Assembly (NCBI GenBank): GCA_040007095.1
Contig: JBDTVS010000033.1
Coordinates: 1-64,000 of the forward strand
Length of the DNA: 64,000 bases
Source: JBDTVS01 sp040007095
GTDB lineage: Bacteria > Acidobacteriota > Vicinamibacteria > Vicinamibacterales > CAVVIG01
Direction of reading: 5' to 3'
Part shown: piece after piece, positions 9,957 to 18,797 of the stretch
How positions within the stretch are numbered: the first letter of the stretch is position 1
How the letters are laid out: each line of letters begins with the position of its first letter
Made by a program: the position numbers and the translations under genes
Notes under the pieces: model-generated
Told to the model about the DNA's origin: nothing
The model's database searches: none
What the model saw: the letters and a program-made list of their open reading frames with translations, nothing else

Positions 9957-10988
9957 ATGTCCGACACCTTGACACTCGCTAGCCGGCTTCCCGACACCCT
10001 GAGTGGAAATTCAGAAGGCGTCATCGAGCTGTCCGGCCGTTCCGCGGCCATCCTTCGCGTCCGCGAACAGCTTCGCCGCGCGGCGACAACCTACGGAGGA
10101 GTGCTGTTCGTCGCGGACCGAGGCATCGACGTGGAATCTGTCGCACGAGACCTGCACGAGCGCAGTACGGCACGCGGCGCGCCGTTTGTCGCGATCGATT
10201 GCGCGGATGACGTCGGCCGACTCGACAACCTGGTGTTCGGTTCGACCGCCGCGTCGAGCACCGACGAACTTGAATCGATCGGCAGCTTGAGTCGACTGGC
10301 CGGCGCGCGTGGCGGCACATTGTTCCTGCGGGACGTCGCCGAGCTCCCGGCATCCGTGCAGGCGCGGCTCGCACGGGTTGTGCGTGACGGCGAGGCGTTC
10401 ATGGAGGGCCGGCCCGTCGCGCTGACGCTGCGGCTCATGGCCGGCGCGACGCCTGGGATTGGCTCGGACGTTCGAATGGGGAGCTTTCGTCCGGACCTGT
10501 TCCGGCGCCTGTCGATCTCGCGGATTGATTTGCCTGCTTTACGCGACCGCATGGACGACCTGCCCGCATTGGCCACGCGCATGCTCGACAAAGCATGCGA
10601 GGTCAGCGATCGTGCTCCGCTCGCTTTTTCCCAGGCGGCGTTGGGTTTGCTGTCGGCGCTGTCCTGGCCGGGGAATATCGCCGAGCTCCAGTCGTTTGTC
10701 GCCCACATCGTCGCGAATCTGTCTGACGGCAGCGTCCCGCCCAACGGACTTGTGCAAATCGAACAGCTGCTTCCGGCGCTGAAGCTCGATCGGGCACCGG
10801 CGCGCTTCGTGCCGGCGGGCAGTCTGCGAGAAGCGCGGCTCGGGTTCGAGCGCGACTACATCACGGCCGTCCTCCGGCACCACGACTGGAGGATGTCGGC
10901 GGCGGCCGAGACGCTCGGCATCCAGCGTCCCAACTTGTATCGAAAAGCGCGCCAGCTCGGAATACGACTGTCGCGCGCCACTGAATAG
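9957..10988 (+). CDS. Degenerate NtrC-family (sigma-54 activator-like) regulator with Fis-type HTH
   Basis: The whole length aligns by eye with the AAA+ and DNA-binding parts of bacterial enhancer-binding proteins, but the ATPase signatures are broken. The Walker A position reads ADRGIDVES instead of GESGTGKE. Walker B reads LFLRDVAEL instead of LFLDEIGEL. The GAFTGA sigma-54 contact loop is absent (LVFGSTAASSTDE in its place). The sensor-II region WPGNIAEL lacks the usual Arg. The arginine-finger region FRPDLFRRL is kept, and the C-terminal Fis-like HTH (SAAAETLGIQRPNLYRKARQLGI) is intact. There is no N-terminal receiver or GAF domain. It directly precedes the polysaccharide export gene, so it probably regulates this locus as a DNA-binding protein without ATPase activity. 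That role is inferred. Confidence 0.85.
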   Translation: MSDTLTLASRLPDTLSGNSEGVIELSGRSAAILRVREQLRRAATTYGGVLFVADRGIDVESVARDLHERSTARGAPFVAIDCADDVGRLDNLVFGSTAASSTDELESIGSLSRLAGARGGTLFLRDVAELPASVQARLARVVRDGEAFMEGRPVALTLRLMAGATPGIGSDVRMGSFRPDLFRRLSISRIDLPALRDRMDDLPALATRMLDKACEVSDRAPLAFSQAALGLLSALSWPGNIAELQSFVAHIVANLSDGSVPPNGLVQIEQLLPALKLDRAPARFVPAGSLREARLGFERDYITAVLRHHDWRMSAAAETLGIQRPNLYRKARQLGIRLSRATE

Positions 10989-11009
10989 CCTCGACCATAT
11001 GGACAAAGT

Positions 11010-11888
11010 ATGAAATCCAAGAACGCCTTCCTTTTGCTCATGTTGCCGGTATTGTTGGCCGCCAGCGCGTCGCGCGCGGCCGGGCAAAGTGCGGCACCAC
11101 AGGCGGCCGCGACCGCCTCCGCGACACAGGTCCCCGGTCAGGCGCCGATGCCCGCCCCGCCGCTCTTTGCCGTCGGTTCACCGCCCCCAAGCTACGTCAT
11201 CGGACCGCAGGACGTCTTGAAGATTTCGGTGGTCGACGAAGGGCCGGAACTGCAGAACCAATCCGCGGTTGTCGGCTCGGACGGCCTGATTTCGTTCTGG
11301 GCCCTCAGGAACATCGCGGCGGGTGGGAAAACGCTGCGTGAGGTCCAGGACAAGATTGCCGCAATGCTTGCGGATGGGTACATCAAGAATCCCGTCGTGC
11401 GGGCCGAAATCGACAAGTACAAGAGTCAGTACGTGACGATCATCGGAGAAGTCCGAACGCCGAGTCGCATTCCGATGATGGCGTCCAAGTCGCTGCTCGA
11501 GGCGCTCGCTGATGCGGGCGGGCAGAGCGGTCAGGCCGCGAACGAGGCCGAGGTGTCGCATACCAGCGGCGCGAAGGAAATGATCGATCTCCGGGACGTG
11601 CAAGCGGCGCAGGCCTACCTGCTGAAAGACGGCGACGTGGTGCTGGTGCCGAAAGCACAGACGTTCTACATCAATGGCGAGGTGCACAATCAGGGTGCGC
11701 TGGTCTGGCAGCGCAACATGACCCTGTCACAGGCCGTGACGCTGGCCGGTGGTCTCACCGATCGCGGCACCTACCGCAACGCCGAAGCCACCCGCGTCGA
11801 CAAGGGGAAGTCAATCGTGGTCAGGCTCAAGGAGCAGTCGCCGGTGATGCCGGAAGACGTGATCACGATCAACAAGCGCATCTTCTAA
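11010..11888 (+). CDS. Polysaccharide export protein, Wza-like (Poly_export + SLBB)
   Basis: Outer-membrane or periplasmic component of capsule/exopolysaccharide export. A cleavable signal peptide is visible (LLLMLPVLLAASASRAAGQ). It is followed by an Ala/Pro linker, the Poly_export domain starting at SYVIGPQDVLKISVVDE, and two SLBB-like segments (VTIIGEVRTPSRIPM and FYINGEVHNQGALVW). The lipobox cysteine found in E. coli Wza is absent, and the 292-residue length is shorter than Wza (about 380). It is the first structural gene of the + strand exopolysaccharide run, starting 21 bases after the regulator stop. Confidence 0.9.
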   Translation: MKSKNAFLLLMLPVLLAASASRAAGQSAAPQAAATASATQVPGQAPMPAPPLFAVGSPPPSYVIGPQDVLKISVVDEGPELQNQSAVVGSDGLISFWALRNIAAGGKTLREVQDKIAAMLADGYIKNPVVRAEIDKYKSQYVTIIGEVRTPSRIPMMASKSLLEALADAGGQSGQAANEAEVSHTSGAKEMIDLRDVQAAQAYLLKDGDVVLVPKAQTFYINGEVHNQGALVWQRNMTLSQAVTLAGGLTDRGTYRNAEATRVDKGKSIVVRLKEQSPVMPEDVITINKRIF

Positions 11889-11959
11889 TTGACGACACAC
11901 ACCATGGACCGGCGCCGCACAATGACGATTCCGCCGGTCTCGGCAAAGACGCGCGTGAC

Positions 11960-13168
11960 ATGCGCTTGATGTTCTTGAGCGCGTCGGGCCAACTGGGCGG
12001 CGCCGAGACCAGCCTGCTGGAGATCCTTGCGAGCCTTCGGCAGGCGGAACCGTCCTGGCCGCTGTGTGTGCTGTCGGCCGGCGAGGGCCCACTCAATGAT
12101 CGAGCGGCGGCGCTGGGGGCGACGACGTTGACGCTGCCGTTTCCGCGATCGGTCGCGCAGCTCGGCGAATCTGGTGCGGTTGCCGGCGGCGGCTGGCCGG
12201 GATTTGCCGCGCAGTTGATATGTGCGGCTCCTTCTGCGGCCGCGTATCTCGGGCGGATGCGGCGGGCGATTCGTGATTTCGCTCCCGACGTCCTGCACAC
12301 CAACGGTTTGAAGATGCATATCCTTGGCGCTCTCGCGCGGTCGAAACCGGCCCTGGTCTGGCACGTGCACGACTACCTGGAAACGCGTCCGCTTTCGGCG
12401 CGGTTGCTGCGTTGGAATCGCGCGCAGTGCGCCGCCGTGATCGCGAATTCGTCGAGTGTCGCCGCCGCTGCCCGGCGGGTGTTGGGCGATGTGGACGTCG
12501 TCGTGGTGCTCAACGGCGTCGACTTGAATCGGTTTTCGCCGGTTGGACCGATACTCGACCTCGATGGCCTGGCAGGACTGACGCCCGCCGCACCGGGCAC
12601 CGTCCGGGTCGGGCTGCTGGGGACATTCGCGCGATGGAAGGGACACGCGACGTTCCTCCAGGCGCTGGCTCGCGTGCCGCCCTCGATACCGCTTCGAGGC
12701 TACGTCATCGGCGGCCCGCTGTATGAGACCGACGGCAGCCAGTACACACGTCAGGAATTGATGGGCCTCGTCAGCGATCTGGGGATGGGCGATCGCGTCG
12801 GCTTTACCGGGGTCGTGGCGGAGCCAGACTCCGCGTTGCGCGCGCTCGACATTGTGGTTCACGCGAGCACGGCGCCGGAGCCCTTCGGCCTCGTGATCGC
12901 GGAAGCGATGGCGTGCGAGCGGGCGGTGATCGTCAGCGCGGCCGGCGGCGCGGCCGAGATAGTTACCGACCATGTGGACGCCCTCGGACACCCCCCCGGC
13001 GACGTCGATGCGCTGGCCTCGAGGATCATCGCGTTGGCGACCGACGCCGAATCGCGTGCGCGGATCGCGCGCGCGGCACGGGCGACGGCAGTACGGTCGT
13101 TCGACCGGACACGACTGGCCGCCGACCTGGTACCGATCTATCGAAAGGTTGCAGGTCCTCGCCGGTGA
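11960..13168 (+). CDS. Glycosyltransferase family 4 protein
   Basis: GT-B fold retaining glycosyltransferase, probably cytoplasmic, adding a sugar to the lipid-linked repeat unit. The N-terminal Rossmann half begins MRLMFLSASGQLGGAETSLLE, with the usual GGAE acceptor loop. The C-terminal half has VGLLGTFARWKGHATFLQA and the E-x7-E motif EPFGLVIAEAMACERAV, followed by GGAAEIV for nucleotide-sugar binding. 402 residues. Its stop overlaps the next gene's GTG start. Donor sugar cannot be told from sequence. Confidence 0.9.
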   Translation: MRLMFLSASGQLGGAETSLLEILASLRQAEPSWPLCVLSAGEGPLNDRAAALGATTLTLPFPRSVAQLGESGAVAGGGWPGFAAQLICAAPSAAAYLGRMRRAIRDFAPDVLHTNGLKMHILGALARSKPALVWHVHDYLETRPLSARLLRWNRAQCAAVIANSSSVAAAARRVLGDVDVVVVLNGVDLNRFSPVGPILDLDGLAGLTPAAPGTVRVGLLGTFARWKGHATFLQALARVPPSIPLRGYVIGGPLYETDGSQYTRQELMGLVSDLGMGDRVGFTGVVAEPDSALRALDIVVHASTAPEPFGLVIAEAMACERAVIVSAAGGAAEIVTDHVDALGHPPGDVDALASRIIALATDAESRARIARAARATAVRSFDRTRLAADLVPIYRKVAGPRR

Positions 13169-14298
13169 GCGTCATGCGGGTCCTCCATGTGTACGGCGGG
13201 TCGCTCTTTGGCGGCATCGAATCGATGCTCGTCACGCTCGCGCGGGAGCAGAACGCCTGTCCCCCGCTGCGACACGAATTCGCGCTCAGCGGCGACGGGT
13301 TGGTCGGGCCCGCGCTTGCCGCGGCGGGTGCCCTCGTGCATCCGCTGCCATTGGCTCGCGCCAGCCGTCCCCACAGTGTGTGGCGCGCTCGGCGCGCCTT
13401 GATCCAGCTCCTTCACACGCAGCACTTCGATCGCGTTATTTGTCATGCGGCGTGGCCGTACGCGGTTTTCGGCCGGGCCGCCCGACGCTGCGGCGTGCCG
13501 CTGGTTCTCTGGGTGCACAACGACATGACCGGCGCGCATTGGACCGAGCGATGGGCCGGACGAACCGTACCGGACCTGGCGATTTGCAACAGTCAGTACT
13601 CGGTGGGCGGTCTTCGTCTGCTGTTCGCGCACGTGCCGTTCATCGTCATCCGGCCGCCGCTGCCGATGCCGCGACTGCTCTCGAGCGGCGAGCGGTCGCT
13701 GGTGCGCGAAGAACTGGCGACGCCGGACGCCGCGGTGGTCGTCGTGATGGCCGGGCGGCTCGACGCTCTGAAGGGGCACGCGATCCTGCTGGACGCGCTC
13801 GGGGCTTTGCGCGACCTGCCGGGATGGATCCTGTGGCAGGTGGGCGGCGTGCAACGGCCCTCCGAGCAGGAGTATCTGGCCTCGCTGCGTGCGCGCGCGC
13901 AACGCCTGGGCATCGCCGAGCGCGTGAGGTTTGCGGGCCAGCGCGCCGACATGCCACCGGTGTTGGCGTCGGCGGACATTCAATGCCAACCGAACACGGG
14001 ACCCGAGTCGTTCGGGTTGGCGTTCGTGGAGGCGTTGGCCGCCGGCCTGCCGGTCGTCAGCACGCGGTTGGGAGGGGCGATCGAGATCGTGGACGACTCC
14101 TGCGGAATGCTGGTGCCGCCCGGAGACAGCGCAGCGCTGGCGGAAGCGCTGCGTGAGCTCATCACCAACCCAACGCGGCGTCTGGCGTTGGCACAGGCGG
14201 CACCCGATCGCGCCCGGCGCTTGTGCGATCCCTCCGTTCAACTGTACACCCTTCATCGCGCGTTGACCGCGATGAACAATCGACAGGATGCCACATGA
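13165..14298 (+). CDS. Glycosyltransferase family 4 protein
   Basis: Second GT4 enzyme of the locus. It starts MRVLHVYGGSLFGGIESMLV and has the donor half VVVVMAGRLDALKGHAILLDAL with E-x7-E motif ESFGLAFVEALAAGLPVVSTRLGGAIEIV. The start is a GTG at 13165 in a GTGA overlap with the previous stop; an ATG at 13174 is the alternative. The frame stays open far upstream inside the preceding gene, but that stretch is a shadow of it. Its stop overlaps the next ATG. Confidence 0.9.
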   Translation: MSVMRVLHVYGGSLFGGIESMLVTLAREQNACPPLRHEFALSGDGLVGPALAAAGALVHPLPLARASRPHSVWRARRALIQLLHTQHFDRVICHAAWPYAVFGRAARRCGVPLVLWVHNDMTGAHWTERWAGRTVPDLAICNSQYSVGGLRLLFAHVPFIVIRPPLPMPRLLSSGERSLVREELATPDAAVVVVMAGRLDALKGHAILLDALGALRDLPGWILWQVGGVQRPSEQEYLASLRARAQRLGIAERVRFAGQRADMPPVLASADIQCQPNTGPESFGLAFVEALAAGLPVVSTRLGGAIEIVDDSCGMLVPPGDSAALAEALRELITNPTRRLALAQAAPDRARRLCDPSVQLYTLHRALTAMNNRQDAT

Positions 14299-15287
14299 TC
14301 ACGTCCCCGTTGCCGTCCAACGTGTCGGTCGCCGCGGCCTCAGCCATCGGACGGCCGATGCCGTTGTGGGTACGCGTTGCCGCGCACCTCATTCAGCATC
14401 AGCCCCGCGGCCGATACCGTACCGCCAACTGGTTGGGCCGCCGGAGCGTTGACCCGTTCTGGGGCCGGCTGCCGCACGATCTGGGACGCCTGTTCTTTCA
14501 ATGCGATCTTCGCGATCACATCATGCGCGAGGTGTGTTTTGCCGGTTGTTACGAGCCGCAGGAGACGGCGCTCCTCAAGCTCCTGTTGAGACCGGGCATG
14601 ACGGTGGTGGACGTGGGCGCGAATTGGGGGTATTTCAGCCTGGCCGCAGCGCATCTGGTCGGCTCGCGCGGACGGGTGGTCAGCGTCGAGGCCGATCCGC
14701 GGGCGTGCCGGACTCTCAGGGCCAACGTCGCGCGCAACGGACTCGATGCCGTCGTCAACGTGCTCGAGATGGCGGCAAGCGATCGACGCAGTGCCCTGCA
14801 CCTGCGGGAGTATGCGCCGGGCGCCAGCGCGTCGGGCAACTACGGCTTGACGAGCACGACGACAGTGGTCGACGGCGGTCGCCAATTCGAGGTTCCCGCC
14901 CGCCAACTCGACGAGGCGCTGGACGAGTCCGGCATCGATCGTGTCGACGTTCTCAAGATGGACATCGAGGGCGCGGAAGCCCTGGCGCTACGAGGACTCG
15001 AACGCCGGCTGTCAGACGGCCGGATCGGCGCAATCGTGTTGGAAGTTCATCCGCAGCACCTGCTCGACCAAGGCAGCTCGGTCGATGACGTCGTCGGCAG
15101 GCTGCGATTTCACGGCTATCACCTCTGGACAATCGATCACTCGCCGTCTGCTTCCCGGCGCATCGGCGCAGGGAAAATGGATGTCCGCGGCGCCCTCGCG
15201 CCCTTGACCGACACCACGAATCTCGGTTCATGGCCGCACGTGTTGTGCACCCTCGATCCTCGCTTTCTGCAGGCAGATCCATGCTGA
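14295..15287 (+). CDS. FkbM-family SAM-dependent methyltransferase
   Basis: FkbM-type O-methyltransferase, probably decorating a sugar of the polysaccharide. SAM motif I is VVDVGANWGYFSLAAAHLVG near residues 105-124, the acidic motif II is VVSVEADP, and the FkbM signature VDVLKMDIEGAEALALRGLE is near 220-240. About 330 residues. The start ATG overlaps the preceding stop (ATGA). FkbM enzymes are common in capsule and O-antigen loci. Confidence 0.9.
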   Translation: MITSPLPSNVSVAAASAIGRPMPLWVRVAAHLIQHQPRGRYRTANWLGRRSVDPFWGRLPHDLGRLFFQCDLRDHIMREVCFAGCYEPQETALLKLLLRPGMTVVDVGANWGYFSLAAAHLVGSRGRVVSVEADPRACRTLRANVARNGLDAVVNVLEMAASDRRSALHLREYAPGASASGNYGLTSTTTVVDGGRQFEVPARQLDEALDESGIDRVDVLKMDIEGAEALALRGLERRLSDGRIGAIVLEVHPQHLLDQGSSVDDVVGRLRFHGYHLWTIDHSPSASRRIGAGKMDVRGALAPLTDTTNLGSWPHVLCTLDPRFLQADPC

Positions 15288-16717
15288 CCAATCGATCCAG
15301 TCCCTTGTATCGCACCGCACTGGAGGTGCCGCCGTCGCCGCCGGCATACGCCCAGCCGCTCGTCGTCGAACCGGACTTCGAGACCGAGCCTTCACGCGGC
15401 AATGATGGCTGGATGCCGTCGGGCCTGCTCGAATGGTTCGCCATCGGGCAGACGGCGCTGCCCGCCCTGTTGGTCCTGCCCGGCACTCAGCCACTCCGAT
15501 TTGCGATTCGAGCCGGCGCGTTCCTCGTCAGTCTGGCTGCATTGGGCTACTGGTGGGCCAAGGGGCGCCGCCGGGTGCCGGTTGCTCATCCCGCGAGTCG
15601 CTGGCTCATGGTGGTGATCGCCATTCTTGCGGTCATGATCGCGCATCCAGACACCGAGACGCTCAGTGCCGGTCTGGGGCAGACGGCACTGTACGTGGCG
15701 GTGTTCGCGCCCTTGTTCTGGGTGCCTGCGTTCGTGACCGATCGACGCACGCTGATTCGCGTCCTGGTCATCCTGCTGGTGTGCAACGGCATCAACTCCA
15801 TCGTGGGCGTCCTGCAGGTCTATGATCCGGCGCGGTGGATGCCGAAGGAATTCTCGTCGACTTACATGCTGAGCCGCGACTTGATGAGCACCGCTGCCTA
15901 CGTGGGACCGAACGGGCGTCTCATCATCCGGCCGCCGGGGTTGTACGACACGCCCGGCGCGGTGTGCGGCGCCGGCACGGTCGCCGCGTTGCTCGGAGTC
16001 ATTTTCTGCCTGGAAAAGATGGCGTGGTGGAAGCGGATTCTGGCGCTGGGCTTCGCCGGCGCGGGGTTGGCCGCCATCTATTTGAGCCAGGTGAGATCGT
16101 CGCTGATGGTGGCGCTCGGCATGCTGGCGGTCTACACCGTGCTTCTGATCCTTCAGCAGCAGAAAGCGCGCGCGGTCGCGCTTCTTGGGTTGACCGGCGG
16201 GCTGGTCGCCGGCGCGCTGGTGCTGGCGACCCTGCTCGGCGGCGTCAGCATCCAGAACCGGTTCTCGACCGTCGTTCAGGGAAACCCTGCCGAGCTTTAT
16301 TACAACAGCCGGGGCAATCAGGTTCAGGCCGTCGTGAACAACCAACTGTGGGACTATCCGTTCGGCGCGGGTCTGGCCCGGTGGGGAGTGATGAGCGGCT
16401 ACCTTGGCACGTCGCCCGCGAAACAGCTCAGCGCCGAAGTGCAGCCCCACGCGTGGATTCTGGACGGCGGCATCCTGTTGCTGCTCGCCTACGGGCTCGC
16501 GTTGGTGTCGACGGTGCTGTGGGAATTGAAGCTGGTCTTGCGACTGCCCGATCCGGACGATCGGCTCTGGGCCGCGGCGGTCGTGGCGGCGAACGTCGGC
16601 ACGCTCGCGCTGGTCTTCACCTTCGTGCCGTTCGCCACGCAGATCGGCGTTCAATTCTGGTTCCTCGAAGGGCTGCTGCATGGAGCAATGACGATGAAGT
16701 TGCAACAATGGCGTTGA
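15281..16717 (+). CDS. O-antigen polymerase/ligase-like membrane protein (Wzy-type)
   Basis: Polytopic inner-membrane protein with about ten to twelve hydrophobic segments and a large periplasmic loop (roughly VSIQNRFSTVVQGNPAELYYNSRG to WDYPFGAGLARWGVMSG), the arrangement of Wzy polymerases and O-antigen ligases. The start ATG at 15281 overlaps the FkbM gene stop by 7 bases; an upstream ATG at 15230 would put about 17 more residues inside it. One of two Wzy-like genes in the locus; the other is on the minus strand at 27665. Most likely role: joining repeat units in the periplasm. Confidence 0.8.
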   Translation: MLTNRSSPLYRTALEVPPSPPAYAQPLVVEPDFETEPSRGNDGWMPSGLLEWFAIGQTALPALLVLPGTQPLRFAIRAGAFLVSLAALGYWWAKGRRRVPVAHPASRWLMVVIAILAVMIAHPDTETLSAGLGQTALYVAVFAPLFWVPAFVTDRRTLIRVLVILLVCNGINSIVGVLQVYDPARWMPKEFSSTYMLSRDLMSTAAYVGPNGRLIIRPPGLYDTPGAVCGAGTVAALLGVIFCLEKMAWWKRILALGFAGAGLAAIYLSQVRSSLMVALGMLAVYTVLLILQQQKARAVALLGLTGGLVAGALVLATLLGGVSIQNRFSTVVQGNPAELYYNSRGNQVQAVVNNQLWDYPFGAGLARWGVMSGYLGTSPAKQLSAEVQPHAWILDGGILLLLAYGLALVSTVLWELKLVLRLPDPDDRLWAAAVVAANVGTLALVFTFVPFATQIGVQFWFLEGLLHGAMTMKLQQWR

Positions 16718-17856
16718 GGCCGTGGCTCCTCGTGGCTGGCGACTTCAGCCCGCTCGGAGGCATGGACATCGCCAACTACGAATTGGCCCGCCACCTCGCG
16801 GTGCGGGGCGAGGTGCACCTGGTGACGCACCGCGCGTGGCCCGATCTGTCACGGCTGCCGAGCATCACCGTTCATCGTGCCCGCCGCCCGTTCGGCTCGC
16901 ACGCGCTCGGCAGCCCCTGGCTCTCGCGCGAAGGCCGGCGAGTATGGCGAGCGTTGGCGCCTCGCCGCGCCCACGCGATCGTCAACGGCGGCAATTGTGC
17001 CGTCGGCGCCGTCACCTGGGTGCACTACGTCCACGCCGCCTACGCACCAACCAGCGCTGGATCGGCCGTGCGCCGGATGAAGGTCGCCTCCCTGCATCGC
17101 CGGGACGTGGCGGCCGAGCGGCGCGTGATCCGAGCAGCTCGATTGGTGATCTGCAACAGCCATCGCACGCGCGCCGACGTCGTGGAGCGAATCGGCGCGG
17201 ATCCGTCCCGGGTGCAGGTCGTGTACTACGGCAGCGACGAAGTCCGGTTCTCGGCCGTCGACACCGAGCAACGCGCGGCGGCCAAGCGCGCGCTCGGCTG
17301 TGATCCCGACCGGCCGCTGGTCGGCTTCGTGGGCGCGCTCGGCGATCGGCGGAAAGCGTTCGACGTTGTCTTCGCCGCCTGGATGGACTTGTGCCGTCGA
17401 ACCGACTGGGATGCCGACCTGGTGGTGGCGGGCGCGGGTTCCGAACTGGCGCAGTGGCGGGCGCGCGCCGAATCGGCAGGTATTGCCGCGCGTGTGCGCC
17501 TGGTCGGATTTCGAGCCAACATGCCCGACGTGTTCGCCGCGCTCGACGCGCTCGTGCATCCGGCCCGATACGAGGCATACGGATTGTCAGTGCACGAAGC
17601 GATTTGTCGCGGCGTGCCCGCTTTCGTCAGCCGTTCGGCCGGCGTCGCGGAGCGGTATCCAGCCGATCTGGACAATCTGCTGATCGACGACCCGAACGAC
17701 GCCGCCGCCCTCGCCGCGCAACTGTTGCAATGGCGGGGTCGCGTCGACGAGATCCGTGGCCGGGTGGCGCCGCTGTCGCGGACGCTTCGCGGGCGGAGCT
17801 GGGACACCATGGCCGCCGAGATCGTCGCGCTCGTCGAACGCGCGGGAGACCTGTGA
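16708..17856 (+). CDS. Glycosyltransferase family 4 protein
   Basis: GT4 enzyme starting MALRPWLLVAGDFSPLGGMDIANYELARHL. Donor half: PLVGFVGALGDRRKAFDVVFAAW and E-x7-E motif EAYGLSVHEAICRGVPAFVSRSAGVAERYP. The start ATG at 16708 overlaps the Wzy stop by ten bases; a long open frame upstream of it is antisense or shadow sequence. 382 residues. Stop and next start share one base (TGATG). Confidence 0.88.
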   Translation: MALRPWLLVAGDFSPLGGMDIANYELARHLAVRGEVHLVTHRAWPDLSRLPSITVHRARRPFGSHALGSPWLSREGRRVWRALAPRRAHAIVNGGNCAVGAVTWVHYVHAAYAPTSAGSAVRRMKVASLHRRDVAAERRVIRAARLVICNSHRTRADVVERIGADPSRVQVVYYGSDEVRFSAVDTEQRAAAKRALGCDPDRPLVGFVGALGDRRKAFDVVFAAWMDLCRRTDWDADLVVAGAGSELAQWRARAESAGIAARVRLVGFRANMPDVFAALDALVHPARYEAYGLSVHEAICRGVPAFVSRSAGVAERYPADLDNLLIDDPNDAAALAAQLLQWRGRVDEIRGRVAPLSRTLRGRSWDTMAAEIVALVERAGDL

Positions 17857-18797
17857 TGTTTGCACCGGTCGAGCGCTGCTGGATCTGCGACGGCGCAACG
17901 CTGCGCCGATACCACCAGGATGGCTTCGACTTCCACGCCTACGCCACCCAGGATCCCGAGCTGCACGCCTACACGGGCCAGAAGGTGTGGCTGGTGCGCT
18001 GCGCCGGGTGCGGCCACGGTCAGCCCGAGGCGCTGCCGACGCTGCCGCGATTCTTCGATCGCATGTACGACCAGGAGTGGGATGAGGGATGGGTCGAGGA
18101 TGAATTCGCAGGCCGATCGAAGGACTTCATTTTTCACCGCGTTCTGCGCGGACTCGAGAGACGCCATCCCGCCACGCCCCGTCGGCTTCTCGACGTCGGT
18201 GCACACGCCGGCCGCTTCATGTCGCTCGCGCAGCAGGATGGCTGGACGGTTGAAGGCATCGAGCTCAACGCGCGCACCGCGGCGTGCGCGGCGCGGCGGA
18301 CCGGTGCACCGGTCCATCAGGTCAACGTCCACGCGCTCAACGCCGGCGGCCGCCGATATGACGCGGTCACGCTCACCGACGTCCTCGAGCACGTGCCCGA
18401 GCCGTTGCCGGTGCTGAAAGCGATTGCCGGCATCCTCGACCCCGGCGGCAGCATCGCCGTCAAGGTCCCGCACGGACCCATCCAGGCGCTGAAAGAACGA
18501 GGACTCGCGGCGGTCACGTCGCATCGCGTATCGCTCGCCGAGAACCTGGTCCATGTGAACCATTTTTCTGTCAAGTCGCTGCGGCTCGCGCTGGAGCGAG
18601 CCGGCTTCGGCCGCGTCGCCGTCGGGACCGGAGCGCCCGAACTGCTGCCAGTGGCGTCGCACGGCATGCGCGCAGTGCTGGCGGACATCGTGCGGCTTTC
18701 GGTGTATGCAGTTGCCGCGTTGCCGGGCGGCGTGCATTCACCACTGGCCTTCAACCTGCAGGCGTTTGCGACGAAACGCCCGGAGCCCGGCCGATGA
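17856..18797 (+). CDS. Class I SAM-dependent methyltransferase with N-terminal zinc ribbon
   Basis: About 313 residues. The N-terminus carries two Cys pairs (CWIC near residue 8 and CAGCGHG near 50) that look like a treble-clef zinc ribbon, as in C-methyltransferases and related sugar methyltransferases. The methyltransferase core follows: motif I RRLLDVGAHAGRFMSLAQ, motif II VEGIELN, and YDAVTLTDVLEHVPEPLPVLKAI. Probably modifies a sugar nucleotide or the growing glycan. Its stop overlaps the flippase start by four bases (ATGA). Confidence 0.85.
   Translation: MFAPVERCWICDGATLRRYHQDGFDFHAYATQDPELHAYTGQKVWLVRCAGCGHGQPEALPTLPRFFDRMYDQEWDEGWVEDEFAGRSKDFIFHRVLRGLERRHPATPRRLLDVGAHAGRFMSLAQQDGWTVEGIELNARTAACAARRTGAPVHQVNVHALNAGGRRYDAVTLTDVLEHVPEPLPVLKAIAGILDPGGSIAVKVPHGPIQALKERGLAAVTSHRVSLAENLVHVNHFSVKSLRLALERAGFGRVAVGTGAPELLPVASHGMRAVLADIVRLSVYAVAALPGGVHSPLAFNLQAFATKRPEPGR

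Noticed and set aside
9930..9957. tggcac word resembling a -24 element of a sigma-54 promoter
   Set aside because: The matching TTGC at the right spacing is absent.
9688..9972. Small + strand ORFs before the degenerate regulator
   Set aside because: No ribosome binding site, no plausible fold, and overlap with the regulator start.
15835..16707. Upstream extension of the GT4 gene at 16708
   Set aside because: Lies inside the Wzy gene in another frame and is Arg/Gly-rich; the GT4 fold starts at the ATG at 16708.
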